DNA of 47,855 bases from a candidate division TA06 bacterium (GCA_004376575.1 SOJN01000022.1:1-47855); one strand, 5' to 3'; counted from the first letter of the stretch, positions 24,676 through 36,966 are shown. Notes: generated by a model not told the origin, from the sequence alone. A program made the numbers and translations.

Positions 24676-26096
24676 TGATTAAAGAAAAGGTTCATACTTT
24701 TGGAATTGGGCATGCGGTTGTAGACATCGCTTTGACAGTCGGGGCTTTTTATGTTGCCAGTTGGATAAGACGGGCACTTCTTCCGCCAGATTTAAAGGCT
24801 TTTCTCGATCTGAACAGAATAGGCTGGATGCTCATAGTGATAGTTCCCGTCTGGTTCATTTTGCTCAACTATGAAAAGGCCTACCCTTCTTTTGAACAGA
24901 GGTCTCTGAGAATCATTTGCTACAGGGCTGCGAAAGCTGCGCTCGAGGGGCTGGGGATACTCTTTGCCGTCATCTTTTTCAAGAGGGCCTATGTTCAAAG
25001 CCGCCTGTTCATACTCTTCTTCGGAGCCATTAATATTGGATTTCTAGTGGCGGCAAGGGTTCTCATTTTTCAGTGGAGAAAGCACTTTTATGCCAGGGGT
25101 TCACATCTTCACCAGGTACTCATTGTGGGAACGGATGATAACGCGGTCAAAGTCTCCAAACTGATAGCCGATCAATCGCAGTGGGGGTTTGACCTATCGG
25201 GGTTCTTGACGTTAAGCAGTAGCCACGAACGGAGCGCGGAGTGCACTCCAGTATTGGGCGAGCTGAAGAATTTGGGAGATATTCTTCATAATTCCCACAT
25301 CGACTGGGTGATTTTTGTGGTAGACAGCAGTGAAATAGAGCTGGTCAGATCTGGCATCAGGGAGTGCGAGGAGGTAGGAGTAGTTGCATCGTATTTGATG
25401 GGCAACATGTTTCCGTTGAAGATGGCCAGGATGCATCTTGACGCATACGACGGCACCACATTTCTCACCTTTACGACTACCACTAGCTACGGTTGGTCTC
25501 TACTATACAAGGGCATCCTTGATAGGGTGGGAGCGTCTCTGGGAATCCTGCTTTTGTCTCCTCTCATGCTTCTGGTCGCCACTCTCATAAAGCTCTCTTC
25601 GAAGGGTCCGGTCTTTTTCGACCAGGAGAGGTGTGGACTGAATGGACGGAGGTTTGTGCTTTACAAGTTCAGGACTATGAAAGAGGGCGCAGAAAAGATG
25701 CTGGATGATGTCAAGGCGACAAGCGGTAATGGGTCCCGGGTGGTGTTCAAATTAAAGGATGACCCTCGGGTGACACGTGTGGGAAGATTCTTGAGAAGGT
25801 TCAGTCTGGACGAATTGCCTCAACTCTACAATGTGCTGAAAGGCGAGATGAGTTTGGTGGGTCCAAGACCGCCAATTCCGTCTGAGGTGAAGAAGTACGA
25901 ACGGTGGCAAAGAAGAAGGTTATCCATGAAACCTGGTCTCACCTGTATTTGGCAGGTGAGTGGCCGCAATGAGGTGGATTTCGAAAAGTGGATGACCTTA
26001 GATCTTCAATACATAGATGATTGGTCGCTGACTCTGGATGCTAAGATTCTTCTGAAGACGGTACCTGCCGTACTCTCGGGGAAAGGGGCGTATTGA
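24675..26096 (+). CDS. Polyprenyl glycosylphosphotransferase (WbaP/CpsE-type priming enzyme)
   Basis: 473 aa. The N-terminus has four or five transmembrane helices, then a CoA-binding-like Rossmann region (VLIVGTDDNAVKVSKLIADQ). A further helix precedes the catalytic sugar-transferase domain: 'SSKGPVFFDQERCGLNGRRF', 'LYKFRTMKEGAEKM', 'DDPRVTRVGRFLRRFSLDEL', 'PQLYNVLKGEMSLVGPRPP' and 'PGLTCIWQVSGRNEVDFEKW'. It transfers a sugar-1-phosphate from UDP-sugar to undecaprenyl phosphate, the first committed step of repeat-unit synthesis. ATG 24675 overlaps the previous stop; a longer in-frame reading from 24603 overlaps the GT2 gene and is rejected. It is the likely entry point for the whole polysaccharide locus. 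Confidence 0.92.
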   Translation: MIKEKVHTFGIGHAVVDIALTVGAFYVASWIRRALLPPDLKAFLDLNRIGWMLIVIVPVWFILLNYEKAYPSFEQRSLRIICYRAAKAALEGLGILFAVIFFKRAYVQSRLFILFFGAINIGFLVAARVLIFQWRKHFYARGSHLHQVLIVGTDDNAVKVSKLIADQSQWGFDLSGFLTLSSSHERSAECTPVLGELKNLGDILHNSHIDWVIFVVDSSEIELVRSGIRECEEVGVVASYLMGNMFPLKMARMHLDAYDGTTFLTFTTTTSYGWSLLYKGILDRVGASLGILLLSPLMLLVATLIKLSSKGPVFFDQERCGLNGRRFVLYKFRTMKEGAEKMLDDVKATSGNGSRVVFKLKDDPRVTRVGRFLRRFSLDELPQLYNVLKGEMSLVGPRPPIPSEVKKYERWQRRRLSMKPGLTCIWQVSGRNEVDFEKWMTLDLQYIDDWSLTLDAKILLKTVPAVLSGKGAY

Positions 26097-28228
26097 TGAG
26101 GTCATTCTTCATTTTGTCAATGGTCTCTGCGTCCATCATGCTTTTCTGCATACAGTCCATGCCTGTGGAGTGGGAGAGCTACACCTATAGCAACGATGTC
26201 TATGACGTGACTGTGAGCGGGGGGAAGGTGCTGTGTGCTACCAGTGGCGGTGTGCTTGAGTTTGATAACGTAAGCAAGAGCTTTACAAAGTACACCAACG
26301 TTGATGGTCTCCTGGAGTGTCCCACAGCGGCTGTTGACGTGGACGATTCGCTGAACTGGTGGATGGCACATTCGACAAAGGGTGTGACTGTTCGTTCTCA
26401 GACTGGCCAACATAAGAGCTTCACGGAGTATGAAGGTATACCGGGGGAGAACCTTCATTGTATCAAAGCCATGGGCGACATAGTGATGGCGGGGACAGAT
26501 GATGGGGTGTGGAGTGTGGACACCAATGGGGATCCGTTTGGCGGTAGTTTGTCTTCCAGCCTGTACCTTCAGAATATGCACGTGTGGGACATCGCCGTCG
26601 GCGACACCACAGTCTGGTATGGGACGTCGGATGGGCTGCATGGTGCTCTCAAGACTTCCCATTCAGAAACCACCTACCATTACACCACCGCGGATGGCCT
26701 GCCCAGTAACAATGTGACCTGTGTGGCGGAGCAGGGAAGCCTATGGGTTGGAACGGACAGCGGTATTGGGCTGTATGATGACACAACCTGGATTGATGTA
26801 AGCTCTGGCCTTCCTTCAGATGATGTAAGAGACCTCGTATTCTACAGGGATACATTGTGGGCGGCAACTGGGTCAGGGGTGGCCTTTTTTAATGGGGTGA
26901 GCTGGTCTGCGAGGAATAGTGGACTGCCATCCACAAATGTGACCAGCCTGGCAGGAGGGCCTTCTTCTCTTTGGTGCGGAACGATTCGCGGAGGTATTGC
27001 GGAATACAGTGGGACCTGGGTAGGATACTCCTCGCCCGGGCTTCTGAACAATGATGTGGAAGGGGTTACCAGTGAAACAGATGGCTCAATGTGGGTGGTC
27101 TATGACCACTCTTGGGTTGGCGTGAGCAGGCTGAAAGAAGGAGACTGGCAGCATTTCACCAGGGATAGCTTTGAGGTCCTGCGCCATCACAGCAAAACTG
27201 TCCGTGTAGACAACGCCGGGAATGCCTGGTTTGCCACCTGGGGAGGAGGCGCTGTGGAGAGGACAGTATCTGGCGAATGGTATGTCTTTACAGACACCAA
27301 TGGATATCTGCCCACTCCTTACACAAGTGCTCTGGACATTGATCAGTATGACAACAAGTGGATAGCCTCCTACAGGGTAGGCGCGTCAGGCGGAGTTACG
27401 GTTCTTTCTCATGACAATTTGCGGAAGGAACTGTTCGATAAGGTCGAATTGCTGGTGACAACCGACATAGCCATAGACAGCTCAGGAAATAAATGGTTTG
27501 CCTCATATTCTTTTGGTCTTCAATGTCTGTCCGATGGAGGCACCCCTTTCGATCAGTCTGATGACTCCTGGCGGTTTTATCAGGAGCCTGAGCTGCCCAG
27601 TGATGAGACCCGTTCCGTGGGCGTAGACAGGGATGGGGATGTTTGGGTTGGCACCACCGGAGGTGTCGCCAGGATTAGAGATGGAAATGTAATCGAAGTC
27701 TATTATGCGAGTCCTGGTGGACTTCCCTCCAGTTTCATTTATCAAATTGTTCCGGATTGGAAAGGCGGCATGTGGTTTGAGCATGAGCATGGCATTACAA
27801 GAAGAAATCCTGATGGTACGTGGAAAAACTACACGTGGACAGACGGTCTGGTCAGTGATAAAATAAGCTATCTCCACAGTCACCTCCACTTTGATACGGA
27901 TAGAGGTGACCTCCTGATAGGCACCAGCGGTGGTCTCAGCAGACTTCATACCGGTATCATTCCGAATGCGTCATGTGATTCCATTCAGGTCTACCCAAAT
28001 CCATTCATCCCTCCCCAGGGACACAGGAGAGTTACTTTTGAGAAAGTTCCTGACGGATCCACGATCAGGATATATACGATGTCGGGAGAACTGGTCAGAG
28101 AGATTGAAGTGGTGAATACGCTTGCGCACTGGGACGGGAGGAACAACCTTGGCGAAAATGTGAGATCAGGTGTCTATATTTTCGCTATCGGAGAATGCAG
28201 GTCAGGAATAGTCGCTGTGGTTAGATAA
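26096..28228 (+). CDS. Secreted two-component-regulator-type propeller protein with sorting domain
   Basis: 710 aa. The signal peptide MRSFFILSMVSASIMLFCIQ is followed by about 12 blade-like repeats of the Reg_prop type ('LPSNNVTCVAEQGSLWVGTD', 'GLPSDDVRDLVFYRDTLWAA', 'DRDGDVWVGTTGGVARIRDG', 'DGLVSDKISYLHSH'). In two-component hybrids such blades precede a histidine kinase; none is present here. The C-terminus is a FlgD-like/type IX-like sorting domain (VYPNPFIPP, 'RIYTMSGELVREI', 'NLGENVRSGVYIFAIG'). It starts at an ATG overlapping the priming-transferase stop (TGATG) with AAAGGGG nine bases upstream, so it is translated with the polysaccharide genes. It may be a surface protein made together with, or anchored to, that polysaccharide (inference). 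Confidence 0.88.
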   Translation: MRSFFILSMVSASIMLFCIQSMPVEWESYTYSNDVYDVTVSGGKVLCATSGGVLEFDNVSKSFTKYTNVDGLLECPTAAVDVDDSLNWWMAHSTKGVTVRSQTGQHKSFTEYEGIPGENLHCIKAMGDIVMAGTDDGVWSVDTNGDPFGGSLSSSLYLQNMHVWDIAVGDTTVWYGTSDGLHGALKTSHSETTYHYTTADGLPSNNVTCVAEQGSLWVGTDSGIGLYDDTTWIDVSSGLPSDDVRDLVFYRDTLWAATGSGVAFFNGVSWSARNSGLPSTNVTSLAGGPSSLWCGTIRGGIAEYSGTWVGYSSPGLLNNDVEGVTSETDGSMWVVYDHSWVGVSRLKEGDWQHFTRDSFEVLRHHSKTVRVDNAGNAWFATWGGGAVERTVSGEWYVFTDTNGYLPTPYTSALDIDQYDNKWIASYRVGASGGVTVLSHDNLRKELFDKVELLVTTDIAIDSSGNKWFASYSFGLQCLSDGGTPFDQSDDSWRFYQEPELPSDETRSVGVDRDGDVWVGTTGGVARIRDGNVIEVYYASPGGLPSSFIYQIVPDWKGGMWFEHEHGITRRNPDGTWKNYTWTDGLVSDKISYLHSHLHFDTDRGDLLIGTSGGLSRLHTGIIPNASCDSIQVYPNPFIPPQGHRRVTFEKVPDGSTIRIYTMSGELVREIEVVNTLAHWDGRNNLGENVRSGVYIFAIGECRSGIVAVVR

Positions 28229-28234
28229 AAGGAC

Positions 28235-28262
28235 TTGACAGAAGTCGGGACGATGGTAGAAT
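28235..28262 (+). promoter_or_regulatory. Sigma70-type promoter for dacB
   Basis: TTGACA (28235-28240), a 16-bp spacer and TAGAAT (28257-28262), starting 7 bases after the previous stop. The predicted transcription start is near 28269. This is downstream of the ATG at 28253, so either transcripts from here use ATG 28289, or the longer protein is made only from read-through. Confidence 0.6.
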
Positions 28263-29758
28263 GGCGTGGCGTAAGGTTATGTATTTCAATGATTTGGGTC
28301 CCTCTTATCTTCTGCTCTTTGGTAGGATTTGCCCAATGCTCAGAGTGGCGTCTAGCGCGGAACCTGGATCGGGTGCTAAAAAGCTCTGGACTTCGTCGAG
28401 CATTTGTGGGGGTAATGGTGGAGGATCTGAAGACCGGAAGAGTTCTGTATTCCAGGAATGAGGACTTTTTGTTTATTCCTGCGTCGAATGAGAAGCTTTT
28501 GACCACAACAGCCTCGCTGCACTGGTTTGGTCCAGACTTCACGTACTGTACCCAGGTCTATGCCACTGGCACTGTGAGCACAGATTCGGCGCTTGATGGC
28601 AACCTCGTGGTAGTTGGCTCGGGGGACCCCACATTTTCTGAAACCTTCGGCATCAATCCAGATTCTGTATTCTCTTCCTGGGCAGAGTCACTGAAAATCC
28701 GGGGAGTTTACAGGATTGCAGGGTCTGTCGTGACAGACGAATCTCTGTTCGACAGGGAGAGACTCGGATACGGTTGGGATTGGCATTATCTCTCCTATTG
28801 GTATGCAGCAGAGGTTTCTGCTCTCTCTTACAATGATAACTCCGTGCAAATTGATGTGCTTCCAGGGGATTCTGTCGGAGCCACTGCGTCAGTCTTGCTC
28901 TCGCCTCGGACTTCCTATGCGAAGTTAACAGGCACTGTCCTCACCTCCAGTCCTGGCACAGGCGCCTCTGTGGACATTTGGAGAACGCCCTCGACAAACG
29001 AGATATGCATTTCAGGCAGTCTTGCCGTAGACCAAGAGATGAAGTCCTTCCGTGTTTCGGTCAGCGATCCGGCCCTTTTCTATGCGCACAGATTTACAGA
29101 AATCCTGAAGGAGAATTCAATAGAGGTTGATGGAGAGCCTTTTGTCTGCGACTCAACTCCTGTCAGTGCAACCTTGCTCTTCTCCCATTACTCTCCGGAG
29201 CTTGAAAGCACAATAGGTGTGACGAACAAAGGGAGTGAGAACCTCAGCGCAGAAATGCTTTTCAAGACTATGGGAGCACAGGCGTATGGCGAGGGGACAT
29301 TTGAAAACGGAGCCCGTGCAGTCAAATCATATCTCGCAACCATAGGCATCGATACGAGCAGGTGTATTAGTGTAGATGGATCAGGACTTTCTCGGCGCAA
29401 CCTGGTCTCCCCCAGGGCCCTGGTGAAACTGCTCCACGCGAATTTCACAGGGGGGGCACTGACCAATTCGTTGCCAGTATCTGGATCAGCCGGGACTCTC
29501 GAGAGCAGAATGGAAAGGGAGCCACTTGCTGGAAGGGTTTATGCTAAGACTGGAACCCTCGACCAGACAAGCGCGCTGTCAGGATATGTGATGGCCTTAT
29601 CAGGCAGGCCTGTTGCTTTCGCCTTGATGACCAACCACTTTGTTGAAGAAATTGGGATGATCAAGTCGTTGGAGGATGAGGTTTGTCGGGCTCTTGTTCA
29701 CTATAGTCCAAGGTCTTTTGGGCCGAAGGGAGGACGACATAGGGGTAAGGTTCGATAA
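28253..29758 (+). CDS. dacB: D-Ala-D-Ala carboxypeptidase/endopeptidase (PBP4, peptidase S13)
   Basis: 501 aa, periplasmic low-molecular-mass penicillin-binding protein that trims peptidoglycan side chains and cross-links. Active-site motifs with numbering from ATG 28253: SxxK at Ser78-Lys81 (ASNEK), SxN at Ser328 (SEN in KGSENLSAE), and KTG at Lys432 (VYAKTGTLDQTSA). 'GNLVVVGSGDPTF' and the long domain inserted between the SxxK and SxN motifs are typical of S13. The signal peptide VRLCISMIWVPLIFCSLVG ends near 'AQCSEW'. Start choice: ATG 28253 gives a good basic signal peptide but overlaps the predicted -10 box; ATG 28289 would be the first start after the promoter. It is followed by a micro-ORF and trpS. 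Confidence 0.92.
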   Translation: MVEWRGVRLCISMIWVPLIFCSLVGFAQCSEWRLARNLDRVLKSSGLRRAFVGVMVEDLKTGRVLYSRNEDFLFIPASNEKLLTTTASLHWFGPDFTYCTQVYATGTVSTDSALDGNLVVVGSGDPTFSETFGINPDSVFSSWAESLKIRGVYRIAGSVVTDESLFDRERLGYGWDWHYLSYWYAAEVSALSYNDNSVQIDVLPGDSVGATASVLLSPRTSYAKLTGTVLTSSPGTGASVDIWRTPSTNEICISGSLAVDQEMKSFRVSVSDPALFYAHRFTEILKENSIEVDGEPFVCDSTPVSATLLFSHYSPELESTIGVTNKGSENLSAEMLFKTMGAQAYGEGTFENGARAVKSYLATIGIDTSRCISVDGSGLSRRNLVSPRALVKLLHANFTGGALTNSLPVSGSAGTLESRMEREPLAGRVYAKTGTLDQTSALSGYVMALSGRPVAFALMTNHFVEEIGMIKSLEDEVCRALVHYSPRSFGPKGGRHRGKVR

Positions 29759-29792
29759 AGGCCTTTTTCCAAAAAAGGAACCCGCCCTGCCC

Positions 29793-29888
29793 ATGAGAAG
29801 GGCTTTGTGGTGGATCATACTTCTTTTGGTCTTCGTAATATCCATGATGAGGTATCTGGCTAACATCATCAGAAGGCTTGGAGGATAG
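29793..29888 (+). CDS. 31-aa single-span membrane peptide
   Basis: MRRALWWIILLLVFVISMMR begins the product: two arginines, an about 17-residue hydrophobic helix, and a basic C-terminus (LANIIRRLGG). It fits between dacB (stop 29758) and trpS (start 29891). Its last codons (CTTGGAGGATAG) contain the GGAGG ribosome binding site of trpS, so the two would be coupled. An AAGGA lies about 14 bases upstream of its ATG, in a small hairpin (CCTTTTT/AAAAAGG, 29762-29778). The frame is open further upstream, but that part overlaps dacB and lacks membrane-protein character. Function is unknown; it could be a genuine small membrane protein or a fortuitous frame. Confidence 0.45.
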   Translation: MRRALWWIILLLVFVISMMRYLANIIRRLGG

Positions 29889-29890
29889 AC

Positions 29891-30880
29891 TTGAAGGGAA
29901 GGATTTTGAGTGGCCATAGGCCGACGGGCAAGCTCCACATAGGAAACCTGAAGGGTGCTCTTGAGAACTGGGTGAGACTTCAGGAAGAGTATGAGTGCTT
30001 CTTCGAAATAGCCATATGGCATGCTTTGACTACGGAGTACGAGAACACACAAATGGTGAAGGATTCGATCCGGGAGGTTGTCACTGACTGGCTGGCAGTC
30101 GGGCTGGATCCTGCGAAATCAACGCTCTTTGTGCAGTCTGATGTGCCTGAGCATGCCGAGCTTCACCTTCTCCTCTCCATGATCGTACCCGTTTCCTGGT
30201 TGGAGAGGAACCCGACACTGAAGGAGCAGATTAGAGATCTGAATCTTGAAGGGAAGATCAATTACGGCCACCTGGGCTACCCAGTCCTGCAGGCTGCAGA
30301 TATCATCATTTACAAAGCAAATGCGGTGCCTGTCGGCGAAGACCAGTTGGCACATGTTGAGCTGACCCGAGAAATTGTGAGGAGATTCAATGGCCTGTAC
30401 GGGAACGTCTTTCCTGAGCCTAAGGCACTCGTTACGCAGTTCTCCAAGGTCCCGGGGCTTGATGGCAAGAAGATGTCGAAATCATTGGGGAATGCGATAA
30501 TGCTCTCTGATTCCCCCCAAGAGATAGAGGGTAGGGTCAAGCAGGCTTTTACCGATCCTTCGAAAATATACAGGGGTGACGCTGGCCACCCTGACAAATG
30601 TTTGGTCTTTGAATACAACAAGATTTTTGGATCGCCAGACCTCGCCGAAATAGAGAAGGACTGCAAAAGCGGTACTCTGGGATGCGTTGACTGTAAGGCT
30701 GTTGCGGCCAGGCTGATTTCTGATTACCTTGCCCCAATTAGAGAGAAAAGGCGGGAACTTGAGCAGAAGAAGGGCTATGTGGAGGAGGTTCTCAAAGAGG
30801 GTAGTGAGAAGGCCCGGAAGGTGGCCAAAGAAACAATGGCCGCTGTCCGAAAAGCAATGAAAATTTGGAATGGGGGTTGA
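29891..30880 (+). CDS. trpS: Tryptophanyl-tRNA synthetase
   Basis: 329 aa class I aminoacyl-tRNA synthetase charging tRNA-Trp. The ATP-binding signature is the HIGN variant in 'SGHRPTGKLHIGNLKGALEN', and the second signature is KMSKS in 'GLDGKKMSKSLGNAIMLSD'. 'YPVLQAADIIIYKANAVPVG' and 'VGEDQLAHVELTREIVRRFN' are typical TrpRS segments. The length is normal for bacteria. 'GTLGCVDCKAVAARLISDYL' near residue 265 carries a Cys pair in the position where some TrpRS bind a metal or have a Cys-rich turn. TTG start with GGAGG seven bases upstream inside the preceding micro-ORF. Confidence 0.95.
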   Translation: MKGRILSGHRPTGKLHIGNLKGALENWVRLQEEYECFFEIAIWHALTTEYENTQMVKDSIREVVTDWLAVGLDPAKSTLFVQSDVPEHAELHLLLSMIVPVSWLERNPTLKEQIRDLNLEGKINYGHLGYPVLQAADIIIYKANAVPVGEDQLAHVELTREIVRRFNGLYGNVFPEPKALVTQFSKVPGLDGKKMSKSLGNAIMLSDSPQEIEGRVKQAFTDPSKIYRGDAGHPDKCLVFEYNKIFGSPDLAEIEKDCKSGTLGCVDCKAVAARLISDYLAPIREKRRELEQKKGYVEEVLKEGSEKARKVAKETMAAVRKAMKIWNGG

Positions 30881-30985
30881 AAAAGTCAAGACCATCTGGT
30901 AGGATTGGAGGTGATTTTGGGGTCGGTTCTATCGCGTTTTCAATCAATAAACCGTGGCGAGGAAGTTTCAGAAAGGGGGTAGCAG

Positions 30986-32131
30986 GTGCTTCAAATGAAT
31001 TTCAACTTCAAAGATGTCTTCCGCGCTGGAAGGTTTGGGTTTAGCGCCAAGAAAATCTGGATCGGGTTTGCAGGGCTCTCGATGGGACTCATCCTATACT
31101 GTCTTTTTGCCTATGCAGCTTTTGCGGCGAGCCCGAACTGGACCGTAAAGCTGGTCTGGCAAACCTATAGGTATATACCTATTCCTTTCGGCGTGCATCT
31201 TGCCTGGTGGGGCTGGATAATATGGGGCGTAGGCACTGCCCTATTCGGTTTCATGAAGATGATCTCCCTCTGCGCCATTGCCAAGGTTACATTTGAGCAG
31301 CTCAGAGGAGATGAGTTCTATGAGGCAAAGGAAGCTTTCAAATTTGCTTTCAAGAACTGGAAGGGCGTATTTCTCTCTCCAGTGACTCTGGCTATAGTCA
31401 TCGGAGTGATACTCCTTTTCGGCTTCGCACTCGGCCTTGGGGGGAGGATTCCGTATGTCGGGCAGATTCTTGTCGGCATTTTTGCCCTCCCCATATTTGC
31501 TGCCGCCTTATTCCTCGTGTACCTTTGTGTCGTTTTCTTTGTCTCTCTCTTTCTTTCTCCCTCAGTAGTGGCAACTACAAAGAGCGACACATTCGATACG
31601 CTTTTTGAGGTGTTCAGTGTCCTGAATGATCAGCCCTGGCGTCTTTTTCTCTGGGAGGCCGTGCTCACCATACTCTCCTCCGTAGGAGCGTTCATACTCG
31701 GCTTTTTCGTGAAGAGAGCACTCCTTCTGTCCAAGTTTGCGCTTACCCTGTGGGCCGGACCGAGACCCTGGATGGACACCATCTGGATGAAGGGCCTCTG
31801 GTATCTGCCCCATACGCTGCCATTCCCTCCATTCACCTGGATCACCAACGGGTTTCTGCCGGTCATGTCTTTGTCAAGAGTAAGCTATGTGACTGGAAAT
31901 GGTGCCGAGGCATTTGCCGGATGGCTTCTCGGGCTTGCCTTCTACTCTGCCATCATCTTCGTTGCAGCATACGCAGTGGCGATAGTGGGCTCAGGAAACG
32001 CACTCATCTACACTGTTCTGGTTAAGATCAAGGACGACAAGAACTTGCTTGAGAAGCGTGAGGAAGAGGAGTTCGAGCCAGAGCCAGTGAAAGAGGAGGA
32101 GAAGAAGGAGGAGGAAAAGAAAGAAGGATAG
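30986..32131 (+). CDS. Multi-spanning membrane protein of unknown function with charged C-terminal tail
   Basis: 381 aa with about six transmembrane helices: about residues 26-48, 80-105, 133-160, 165-190, 223-245 and 320-345. A short amphipathic cytoplasmic start (NFNFKDVFRAGRFGFSAKKI) and the loop 'WAGPRPWMDTIWMKGLWYLP' stand out. The last about 25 residues are almost only Glu and Lys (EEEEFEPEPVKEEEKKEEEK). I do not recognise the family; it has some resemblance in layout to bacterial DUF-type 'membrane domain plus acidic tail' proteins. GTG 30986 is chosen because AGGGGG lies six bases upstream; ATG 30995 is too far. It stands alone between trpS and ligA, closed by a strong terminator. Confidence 0.85.
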   Translation: MLQMNFNFKDVFRAGRFGFSAKKIWIGFAGLSMGLILYCLFAYAAFAASPNWTVKLVWQTYRYIPIPFGVHLAWWGWIIWGVGTALFGFMKMISLCAIAKVTFEQLRGDEFYEAKEAFKFAFKNWKGVFLSPVTLAIVIGVILLFGFALGLGGRIPYVGQILVGIFALPIFAAALFLVYLCVVFFVSLFLSPSVVATTKSDTFDTLFEVFSVLNDQPWRLFLWEAVLTILSSVGAFILGFFVKRALLLSKFALTLWAGPRPWMDTIWMKGLWYLPHTLPFPPFTWITNGFLPVMSLSRVSYVTGNGAEAFAGWLLGLAFYSAIIFVAAYAVAIVGSGNALIYTVLVKIKDDKNLLEKREEEEFEPEPVKEEEKKEEEKKEG

Positions 32132-32163
32132 GCGCCTCACACAGTATCACAACGACATCTCAT

Positions 32164-32194
32164 AAAAGGGCGGTTCGAACGGGCCGCCCTTTTT
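32164..32194 (+). terminator. Rho-independent terminator
   Basis: Stem AAAAGGGCGG (32164-32173) and CCGCCCTTTT (32184-32193) with a ten-base loop, ending in a T-run to 32194. Strong canonical form, 33 bp after the membrane-protein stop. Confidence 0.85.
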
Positions 32195-32198
32195 ACAT

Positions 32199-35717
<3,519 letters not shown>

Positions 35718-35752
35718 GTTAGAATTCTGTCCCTGGAGCTGATTCCTTTTTG

Positions 35753-36583
35753 CTATACTGTGAGTCTGGTTAGAAGTCTGTCTATCTGCTGGTAGAGAGT
35801 GGGCAGCCTTACTATCTCGAACCCGGCCTGCCTTCCTTTCTCAATGTCTTGAGGGGAAGTCAGACCCCAGTCCGGAAGTGCTGGTATGACCTGACCCTTG
35901 ATTTCCTGCAGGTTGGTGAGCTTGTCATCGACATACACCATCCGCTCAAGGGGCACAGAGGTGAGGTCGGAAAGGTATGTGAGTTGCTCAAGCTTCGTAT
36001 CTCCGTTTTCTCTTGCTGCTATGTGTTCAAATAGGCGGCCGATCCGGTTATGAGCGAGAAGCCTGACAGTCGAACTCCGGTCTCTGCCGGTTGCCGCGGC
36101 AACAATTGTCCCGGGTCTGGAGGCGAGTCCGCTTATTGCTTCAAAAACTCCGGGGTATATGGGAATGATTTCAGCCCACCTTTCCAGTGCCTGCTCCTGG
36201 AGAAGAGACCTGGCCTTGTAGAATTCTTCTCTGAACTGGTGATGTAGTTCCTGCGCGTTCTTTCCAGCCTCCTGGAACTCCTTCTCGCCAATGGATACCC
36301 CGTTCCCATCTCGAGTCAAAGAGAGGTCAAGAACTGTATAGTATTCCTCTGCTCTAAGGCAAAACCCTGCTAGTGAACGGAACCTTGCGAAAAGCACGCT
36401 TTCATGTCTAACCTGCGCTATGTCTTCGAGGCCGAGATTTCTGGATGGAAGACCCGGAACTTTCGTCTCGGGGAAAAGGGTGAGCAAAGCGTTGTAGGCA
36501 CACAAAAAATCTTCGCCTATGTGATCGAATATCACTCCATCACAATCGAAGGCGACTAGAGTTTTCTCCACTGTCTGGCGCAT
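35753..36583 (-). CDS. HAD-superfamily hydrolase
   Basis: 276 aa. Motif I is VAFDCDGVIFD (nucleophile Asp and acid/base Asp two residues on, near residues 13-15). A helical cap domain (about 40-130) follows, then motif II as 'GTIVAAATGRDRSSTVRLLA' (Thr), motif III Lys in 'NGDTKLEQLTYL', and motif IV acid residues in 'MVYVDDKLTNLQEIK'. Phosphatase or phosphonatase-like activity on a small molecule is expected; the substrate is not predictable. The ATG has GGAAG five bases upstream. It converges with the GT-C-like gene (stops 36 bp apart) with no clear terminator between them. Confidence 0.88.
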   Translation of the reverse strand: MRQTVEKTLVAFDCDGVIFDHIGEDFLCAYNALLTLFPETKVPGLPSRNLGLEDIAQVRHESVLFARFRSLAGFCLRAEEYYTVLDLSLTRDGNGVSIGEKEFQEAGKNAQELHHQFREEFYKARSLLQEQALERWAEIIPIYPGVFEAISGLASRPGTIVAAATGRDRSSTVRLLAHNRIGRLFEHIAARENGDTKLEQLTYLSDLTSVPLERMVYVDDKLTNLQEIKGQVIPALPDWGLTSPQDIEKGRQAGFEIVRLPTLYQQIDRLLTRLTV

Positions 36584-36656
36584 GATGCTTCCGTAGCAAA
36601 AAAGACCCCATTGGTCGTTTGATGGCGGCGTCCAAACCCGGGGCTCTTTCTATTTA

Positions 36657-36685
36657 AGACTAATACACCAATCCCACATTGTCAA
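36657..36685 (-). promoter_or_regulatory. Possible promoter of the HAD hydrolase gene
   Basis: On the minus strand TTGACA (36685-36680), a 17-bp spacer and TAGTCT (36662-36657, only 3 of 6 matches). Distance to the ATG is about 74 bases. The -35 is perfect but the -10 is weak. Confidence 0.3.
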
Positions 36686-36966
36686 GTCCCAAATTCCTGA
36701 GAAATCGGGAGCGGCCTCAAAAGTCAAATTCTGGAACCGCAGATTTCACACCCTCCTTCGCTTCCTACTTCGCCATATTTGGCTATGTAGGACTGACGCT
36801 TTCGAGCTACGAAGGACAAGGATTTTCACAAGATTCTTTATTTATGGCTTTGTCATAGGATCATCGCTGCCTGCGTTAATCTTGTGCTCTGGGGACGGTG
36901 CCCTCCCAAAACCCGAAGGATCTTCGACTTGACATTTTGCCTATCCCACCATGCGAAAACTCCTGT

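Noticed and set aside
29676-29792. Longer 70-aa version of the micro-ORF before trpS
   Set aside because: Its first part overlaps dacB by more than 80 bases and has no ribosome binding site; only the last 31 codons look like a protein.
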